DNA of 64,000 nt from the NCBI RefSeq assembly GCF_026262625.1, contig NZ_SHNN01000007.1, positions 58,434-122,433 of the forward strand, given 5' to 3'. Both the position numbers and the translations under genes were made by a program. Below, in pieces: positions 53,201 through 62,200 of the stretch (within the stretch, counting starts at the first letter, position 1; the number at the start of each line of letters is the position of its first letter). This stretch comes from Candidatus Litorirhabdus singularis. GTDB taxonomy: Bacteria > Pseudomonadota > Gammaproteobacteria > Pseudomonadales > Halieaceae. A model generated the notes under the pieces. That model did not search any database. It saw nothing but the letters and a program-made list of their open reading frames with translations, and was not told the DNA's origin.

Positions 53201-56200
53201 CGATTTGCGTACCCTGGTTGAACATCACCTGATCACCGAGGGAGGCTGTGGTTTCACCGGTCATTACCTTGACAGAAACCGCCCCTGCAACGCCTACGCC
53301 GCCGCCACTCGCACTGACCGTGTCGGTATTGGCCTTGTCTTTCGATACAGCAGTAATGACAGCATCGCCACCGATATCCAGCTCGGATTTATCGCCAACA
53401 CGGGCAAACGTATCGTTGCTAATCACTGCCACCGAGGCGCCGCCTGATACCCCGACAACACCACCAGAGCCACTCACCGTCACGATATTAATATCGCTGT
53501 CACTCACTGCGTTGACACCCAGGTCTTCACTGGCATCAACACTCGTCTCGTTCTGCAACTCGGCGGTCGTTGTGTTACTCACAACGGCAACACCGGCAGC
53601 ACCACCGACGCCGGCTGCGCCCGCTATAGACACGTTGGCCGTGTACAAATCGATTTTTTCTGTCGACATCGCGTCTACCCCGACACTACCGCCGGCGAGA
53701 ATATCGGTGCCATTCGCCACCCGTGCAGTTGTGGTCTTGGCAACAATGGCCGTATTAACCGAACCACTGACAGCCGCCGCGCCGGCGCCTGTCACAGTGC
53801 CGCCAATATGACCCAGGTCGGTGTTATCCGCTGCCAGCAGGGAGACAGACTGTCCCGCTCCGGCCCTGGTGTCGTTGATGGTCGCGTTACTACCAATACC
53901 CGCGTTGGTCTCAGTCGCTATCACCGTCACGATGGCAGCCCCGGCAACCGCTGCCGCACCAGCCCCGCCAACGCTCGCAGCAACAGTGGCTACTTTTTCA
54001 TTGGAGACTGCCGCTACAGCAAGACCGGTAACCGTCATCGTTTCTTTTTCGTTGATACCCACACCCGGTATGGAGGGGCTGGTACTGGCGGCATCGTCGC
54101 CTTCCAGGCCGTTACTGACGTTAGTATTGATACCATTAGAGGTATCGATATTGTTTTGCCCGGCCCCCTCCTCGGTGTTTCTATTGGGACTGGTGTCGAC
54201 ATTGGCTGCGATAGTATTGTCCGTATCCGGGTCATTATCGGTATCGACATCAAATGCGCGATCCCAGCTTGGCAGTGCCAGGCCCGAAGCCGTGTCTGTC
54301 AGCTTGCCGGTATAGGCGTCTGTTCCGGCGGCATTACCGCGCGCGTTCACGGTGGCCCCGTCTTTGATATAGGCACTGGTGTTATTAGTCACCGTATTGA
54401 CATTGACCACACCGGTCACACCGGCAGCGCCGGCCCCCGCGCCTGACGCGCCCAGATTGAGAATCAGTGCATCGTCCACCGCTGACAGTTTCACGTTGCC
54501 GTCGGAATCGACCGTAGCGTCAGCACCGATGTACGCCTCTGTCTCGTTGGCGATCACAACCGCAGACGCCACGCCGGATACCGCGGCGGCACCACCACCG
54601 AAGATGGCTACCGCGCCGGAGGTTACCTGCTCTGAAGATTCCGCCTCGATAGCAACATCTTCATCAGCATGAACCCTGGCATCATCCTCAATAGACGCTT
54701 TCGTTGTCTTGACGATAACAACCGCGTCGGCGATACCGCCTACACCAGCGGCTCCCGCACCGCCGCCCGTGGCGCCCAGATTGGTGATATTGGTTTCACT
54801 GTCGGCGACCACTACCACGGCATCGGCATTGCCCAGACCGAGGTTCACCATCGTGTCATTGGCGATGTAGGCAACCGTATCGGAGTTCACCACCGTCAAC
54901 ATAGCGCCACCTGCAACACCCGCTGCGCCGCCCCCGGCACCCGAGATACCGGCCATGAACACGTCTTCCCTGGTGCTCGCCTCTACGTTCGTTTTACCCG
55001 CTGCGTTGGTTTGCGCACCGCCAGCGATGAAGGCCTCGGCATCGTTGTGCACCAGCGCCACCCCAATAAGTCCGGCCACACCCGCCGCGCCGCCGCCGGC
55101 CCCCGCAAAATCTGCCACAATGGCCATGGTATTGTCCGTTGCGGTGACATCCAGGTTGTTACCCGCATCGACGTGGGCACTGGGGCCAATGAAGGCCTGT
55201 ACATTGCCAAGATCAATCGCTGTTGTATCGTCAGGATCCACCAGCGACACCCTGCTGGTGGCGTCTGTCACGATGTCTTTCGTGGCGGCGGAACGCTCGG
55301 AATCACCCAGTGAATCGCCAAGAATATCCCCCGACGTTTGCTGCTGGGCATACCCCTGCACGGTAACGTCTTCGCCATTCTCCCCTTCGTTAGTCAGCCC
55401 GCCCTGCGTATCGCTATCGAGCAGTGCACCAACAGCCACAACAGAAACTGCCACAGCAACCCCTGCGGCACCGCCACCGGCACCCGCACCGGCAAAGCTG
55501 TTCACATACTTGTCTGAATCTGCGTTTACAGTGACATCTCCACCGACATCAATATTGGAACCATCGCCTATATAGGCGGTTGTGGAATTGCGTACGATAT
55601 TCACATCGGCGCCCACGCCGACTCCCGCAGCGCCGCCGCCTGCACCCGATCCCGCCAAACCCACCATCAGGATCTGGTCATCGGCGGACACATTCAGGGA
55701 TTGCCCGGCGCCACCGTCAAATCCAGCCCTCTGGTTCACCTGCGTGCCATTGCCCACATAGGCCTGGGTGGTGGTACTCAGCACCTTCATGCCCACCGAC
55801 CCGGCAACACCAGCGGCGCCGCCACCGGCGCCAGAAATCGCTGTAGTGATTACATTTTCTTTGGAGGCAGCGGTGACGTCGATGTCATCCTGCGCATTCA
55901 GTTTGGAGCCGGCTCCGGTATACGCCCTGGTCGCATTGGTATTGACCACCACCGACACTGCGCCTGCTACCCCGGCAGCACCGCCGCCCGCGCCTGCGCC
56001 CAGTGTCGCGACGGTCGTGGAATCGTTCTGTGCGTTGATGGCTATGTCATCACCCGCTGACAACTCAGCGTCGCCCACTGTGTAGGCCTCGGTGGTATTG
56101 ACCATGACACTGGTTGAGATCGAACCACTCACCCCGGCAGAGCCGCCGCCGGCTCCCGTGGCCGCAGTCGACACATGCAGGTCTGTTGCCTGGGCATCAA

Positions 56201-59200
56201 GCGTAATGTCACCTGTCGCTGCATCCACAGTTGCGCCATCGTCGACAAAAGCGCTGGTGTTTTTGACAAAGACACCGACATCCATGCCCGCACCAACACC
56301 CGCCGAACCACCACCGGCGCCACCGGCGGCCACGCCGATGATAAGCGTGTCGTCGCTCGCTGTGACATCGACATCGGTGCCCGCATCCACATCAGCCCCT
56401 TCCCCAATGGAGGCCTCGGTATGGGTCACCAGAACATTGGTCGAAAGCATTCCCGCAACACCTGCGGTACCACCACCCGCTCCGCTGATCACGGCAGTGG
56501 TTACAAATTCTTTTCCGTCTGCGGTGACCTTCACGTTGTCGCCAGCAGACACAACAGCGTTATCGCCGATCTGTGCTTTGGTCGAATTCACCAATGTGCT
56601 CACAGCAACAGAGCCACCGACACCCGCAGTACCGCCACCCGCACCGGAACCGGCGATCATGACACCAAGATAGGCCTCATCCGCATCCACGATCACATCG
56701 CCACCGGCGTGCACTTCCGTCGCCTTGTTGGTGGCGTCATTGTGCACGTCATCAGCAATGACCGCAGAAACGTCACTGCTGTTCACTACTACAGACACTG
56801 CACCACTGACGCCGGCATTACCGCCGCCGGCAAAGGCAGCCGTTACCGAGGTAGCGGTCTCCTTCGCATCGGCGATAACCTTGATGTCATTCTGTGCCTC
56901 AACTTCAGCACCGCTGTCGATGGTCGCGTGCACATCCTTGACAAAAACGATGGTATCCAGGGCCGCGCCGACGCCCGCCTTGCCGCCGCCGGCAACCGCA
57001 CCGGCCACATCAACAACCAGCGTATCGTCCTGCGCCTTAACCGTGACGTTTTGCGCCGGGTCGTCATAGGTCGCATCGGTGTTGATCCGAGCGCCCTCAC
57101 CAATACTCGCCTCGGTCGTGCCGAGAATAATATTGGCCGAGCCGGTGAGAATCACCCCAACCTTGCCGCCACCACCACCGCTGATCACGCCATTGATAGC
57201 AAGATCATCATTTACAGCGGAAACCGTCGTATCCTTTTTCGCATCAACCTGTGCGTCTTTCCCTATCGATGCCGTTGTCCTGTCCACCGCCACGTGCGCC
57301 GCCGCGGATGCACCGACACCTGCATTGCCCCCTACCGCGATACCACCGGCGATCATGATCGTATCGGTGTCACTTTGCGCGTCGACAGCGACCGAGCCCT
57401 GCGAAGAGACGGTGGCGCCATCTCCGATAGAGGCCGCGGTATTCTTAACCGACACCACAGCACCCAGCACCCCGTTAATGGCAACACCTTCACCGCCACC
57501 GGCCGCCACCGCGCCACTTAAGCCGATAGTGGACAGCAATTGCTCCGTATACGCCTGCACGGATACCGTTGGCTCATCCTCGGGCGAGCCAGGTACCGCG
57601 TTGCTGCTGACAGAAGCGCCATCACCAATAAACGCGATCGTCTCATCCAGGGCGTTGATATTCGAAATGGTGACGCCCACACCGACTTTTTTGGAACCGC
57701 CAAACGAGCCGCCCAGGGCCACCGCGTTGGTATTGCGTTTTGCCGATACAGTTACCTTGTCGTCACTCACAACCTCGGCATTCTTGTCGATATAGGCCTT
57801 GGTCGATCCGTGGAGAACCTGTACCGAAAAGGCACCCGCAACAGCCACACCCGAGTCACCGGTAGAGGCAGCACCAGCGGCCGCTTCCGTGTAGTAGTTG
57901 TTCGCACTGAGTATATTGAGGGGGTTTATGTCATCGTACTCGAAGTCAGCGTCCTCACCATCCTCGGTCTTCTTGCCTGTCGCGCTCTTTAACTTGTTTT
58001 CGACAAAATCGAAATTGAAGGAAAAGTCGTCTGAGTCCACTTCCTTACTCTCGGCAGTGACACTGACCGCTCCAGCGTCTGACAAACTGGCACTTTCACC
58101 GATGTATGCGTGCGTCTCATCGCCCACATTCAGGATAGCGAATGAAGCGCCAACGCCCGCCTTGGAGTCCTCACCTTTGGACAACGCCCCGGACCAGGCC
58201 CTGGCGGTGACCTTACTCTTGTCCTCTGCGTTAACAATGACTGCGCCCGACTTCGCAATATTCGCACTCTTCTCAATAGAGGCTCTGCTGGAATTCGTAG
58301 AGTTAACGACAGCCACTGAACCCGCCACTGCAACCTTGCCACCACTGGCGCCTGCTATCGCCTCTGTCCCCACTTTGGAGACAAAGTCTTCGCCCGTATT
58401 ATTGGTCGTTTTTGATTCAACCGTGATATCGCCGGCCTGATCAATGACGACCCCTTCACCGATTTCCGCTGTCGAGTCATTGTCCTGAACTGTCAGTGCA
58501 ATCGCCGCACCAACACCATAATCGGAGGACACCGCAGTACCGGATGCTTTGGTCTTTATGTTGACGTCATTGCTGCTGGTTACTTTGGTATTACCTACCT
58601 GAGACAAATGAACGTTATCGGCTATGTTCGCTGTGACATCGTTCAGTGCGACGTTTACGCCGACAGCACCGGCCACTTTCACTTCAGTCTTTTCCTTCTC
58701 ACCACCGCCGCCACCGCCACCGCCACCTGCTGGTTTTTCGGTGGCACCCGCATCGCCGGTTGATGCAGTAAGTTCATCCGCATTATCTACCTCGGCCTTC
58801 GGCGCATCAGGTACATCGCCTTCCTTGTCATCCGGTGTGGCAAAGGACGTCCACTTGCTCGTCAGTTCATTGACGGTACCGCCATTTTCCTCTTCTTTAT
58901 CACTGGCTCCCGTGGCGCTGGCATCTGCAGTAGTCAGAACCTCCAGTGCGGATGCAGCATCGATATCGAGTGAACCTTCCACGCTACCACCGCGGGCCAG
59001 CGTAGCCGTTGTCTCGTTGACAGGCACCGCGACGGAGATAGAAATACCGACTCCAATATCGCCACCTGCAGCAGCTGTGGCAGCATTAGTCACTTCCGCC
59101 TTGCTCTCAGCCGTGATGGACAGATCGCCGCTGAGGTTCAGGTCATCGCCATCACCCAAACGGGCTTTGGTATCGTTTATCGCAACGGTTACCGCAGCCA

Positions 59201-62200
59201 CCGGTGATACTGCAATGCCCCCCGCTGACCCGGCTTCTGCTGAGGTGCTTGCATTGTGTTCTGAGCTGGAACTCAGGGTCACGCTGCCGCCATCAGTAAG
59301 AGTGGCATCATCCCCTATCTCCGCAGTCGTGGTAGTCACGCCCACGTTTACTGCGACCGAGGCACCCACACCCACCGAGGCTTCACCTTCCTGGGTCGAC
59401 TTGGCACTCACGGTACTGTCGCTATTGTTCTGTGCTGCCAGTAGCACCGCGCCGTCATTGGTCAACGTCACCACCGCGTCCTTGATCAACGCCGCCGTGG
59501 TGGCCACACCCACGTGCGTACCCAGGGCACCGGCTACACCAACACCCGAGGCACCGGCACCGGAGGTTGCATCAGCCCTGAACACCGAGGTCTTCGTCTT
59601 GTCGTCCGCATCCTTGACCATCAGCGCTTCCACTGTCACGCCATCGGCTGTCACCGTCGCACCGTCTTCAATCGACGCCACATTGGTTACCACACCCACG
59701 TTAACCGCCACGGCCGCGCCCACGCCTACCGCCGTGTCGCCACCGGACACCTGGGTGCCGTCTGCCGTTGCACCTACAGCCGCCGCGTTCGAGGAACGCA
59801 CGGTGACCGTACCGCCGGATTCCACCGAGCGATCAGCTGCAATCGATGCCACTGTTGTCGCGGTGCCTATGTTCGCGCTGATCGCCGCCGCGACACTGAC
59901 GCCACCTTCACTGGTGGAGGCATCCGCATCGTCTGCATTTTCAGTCGTCTCACCGGACTTGCTGTCTCCAAACGCCACCTGGCCCTGGATCTGTTCATTC
60001 ACGTCCTTGTCACCGTCCTCCGGCTTACCATCGTCTTTCGCGGCCTTCGCACCCTTGGCCGAGGCTTTGGCGATCGTATCGCTGGTCACATCCGAGGACG
60101 CCTCAAAGCGCACATCGCCGCCGGCCTTGATGTCCCGGTCTGTGTACGCCGTTACCGTATCGGTCGCCACCGTGGTCGCCAGTGAGGCGCCGACGCCCAC
60201 ACTGTCGCCCGCGGCATCCGCGCTGGTCTTGGTCGTACTGGACCCTTCATGACTGGCGAGTGCACTCAATTCACCCGACTGATCCAGTAAACTGCCCGTG
60301 CCCACCCGTGCCGTGGTCGTATTCACCGCCACTGTCACACCCGCTACCGGTGTCACTGCAACGCCACCGGCCGCACCCGCTTCCGACTCGGTCTTGGCAA
60401 CATGCTTTGAAGTCGCACTCAGCGCTACATCCCCCGCGCCCGACAGCTCTGATCCATCACCCAGTTCTGCCGTGGTGGTATTCACACCCACGTTCACCGC
60501 GACCGAGGCACCTACACCCACCGAGGCTTCACCTTCCTGGGTCGACTTGGCACTCACGGTAGTAGCGCTATTGCTTTCAGCCTTTAGCGTGATATCACCG
60601 CCCGCCACACCCATATTGACCAAAAGACCATCGGCGACCACAGCTTCACTGCGGTTGATTACCACACTGCTTGCCAGGCTACCGGCAACACCGACATTGG
60701 TGGCACCAGCCCCTGAATTGGACGTGGTTGTGAAACTACTCTTCTGCCCATTCGTCAGCGCCTGGACATAGAGCTCATCAACGTCCAGCGATGGCGCTCC
60801 TCGCACTTCTGCACGGGTAGAGACGTTCGCCACACCAATAGCTACCGCCACGCCGACACCGGTTGCGCCCTCGGTAGCAGAAGCGTCCGCCGCGGTTTCT
60901 ACCGTGCGGTTACTGCTTGCCACGATATCCAGTTCCGTCGTCTTTACAGTCTCTGTGGCATTGGTCGCCAGTAGCGCGTCGGTATTGCTCACCAGATCGG
61001 TTATAGCCAGTGTTCCGGCGACACTAACCTGGCCCTCGCTGGTTTCGGCTTTGCGGCCATCCTCCTGCAATTGGGCCTGGGTTGCGTCGGTATTCGAACT
61101 TGCGCCGCCCGCGGTGGAGCTGGTGTTGGTAGTAATTGTTTCACTACTGGTGGCGGCAACTTCTGTAGTACCGGCGACATTCACTGCCACCGTATCGTTC
61201 AGTGACGCCGATGTTGTGGCAGCAACCGACGAGACAGCTACTGTCGCACCTGCCGCCGTCGCCCCACCCGCTTCACCGTCAGCCGTCGTTGTGGCGTCTA
61301 TTGCAGAGCTGGCCGCAAAGGAGGCATTCTGCTTCGCGGTCAGCGCCGCACCGTCGGCTACCGCAACGGAAGCCACGCTGGTGATATCGGTGATCGCCAC
61401 TGCAGCGTCGCCATTGGTATCACCGCTGGTCGAACTGGCCTTTGCAATAGCCTGGGTGTTAATCGTGGAATTGGCATCCACATCAATGCTGCCTTGCGCC
61501 GTAATCACAGCATCGGCAATATCCACAGTTGAGCTTGAATTCACTGTAACAATGGCCGCATCCACTGCGAGGTCCGTGGGTGTACCTTCAGCCTTGGCAA
61601 CCATTGAAGAGGAGGCGGCAATCGTGACATCGCCCGTATCCGCGATCAGGACAGAGCCCGAATCGACAGCGATGCTGCTCTGCACATCTCCAACAACGGC
61701 GATACCGAGGGTATCGTTGCCGGTCGCCTGGGCGGAAAGTTCAATGGCACCCGCTTTGATAACAGCACCATTGGCGGTAATTGTCGCCTTGGCTCCGCCT
61801 CCCAGAAAGCCAGCCGTGTCCGTTGCGCTCAGTCTCACATTACCGGACACCTTGTCATTATCAGCAAACGCCAGGATTTCCGAGCCACTTTGCAGCTCAA
61901 TTTCCGCAGCCTGCAACGTGATATTTCCAGAATCAGCGGTCGATAATCCAGTGCGATGGTTTTCAACAACATCGGGGCTATCGACAGAGCGACTGGAAAT
62001 GACTTTGTTCGCCTGAAGGGTTATTTTTTCATCTGCGTCTAACACCAGGCTACCCGAATCCCAGGTAATGCCATCAGCATTAGTAGAATCACCGCGCAGC
62101 AGATGGTCCTCTATCAACAGGTTTTCAGGGTCAATCAGGATAGTACCTGCCACACCGTCCTCGGCGCTGGCAAGCAGCTCACCGCCAGACAGCGTCACGG

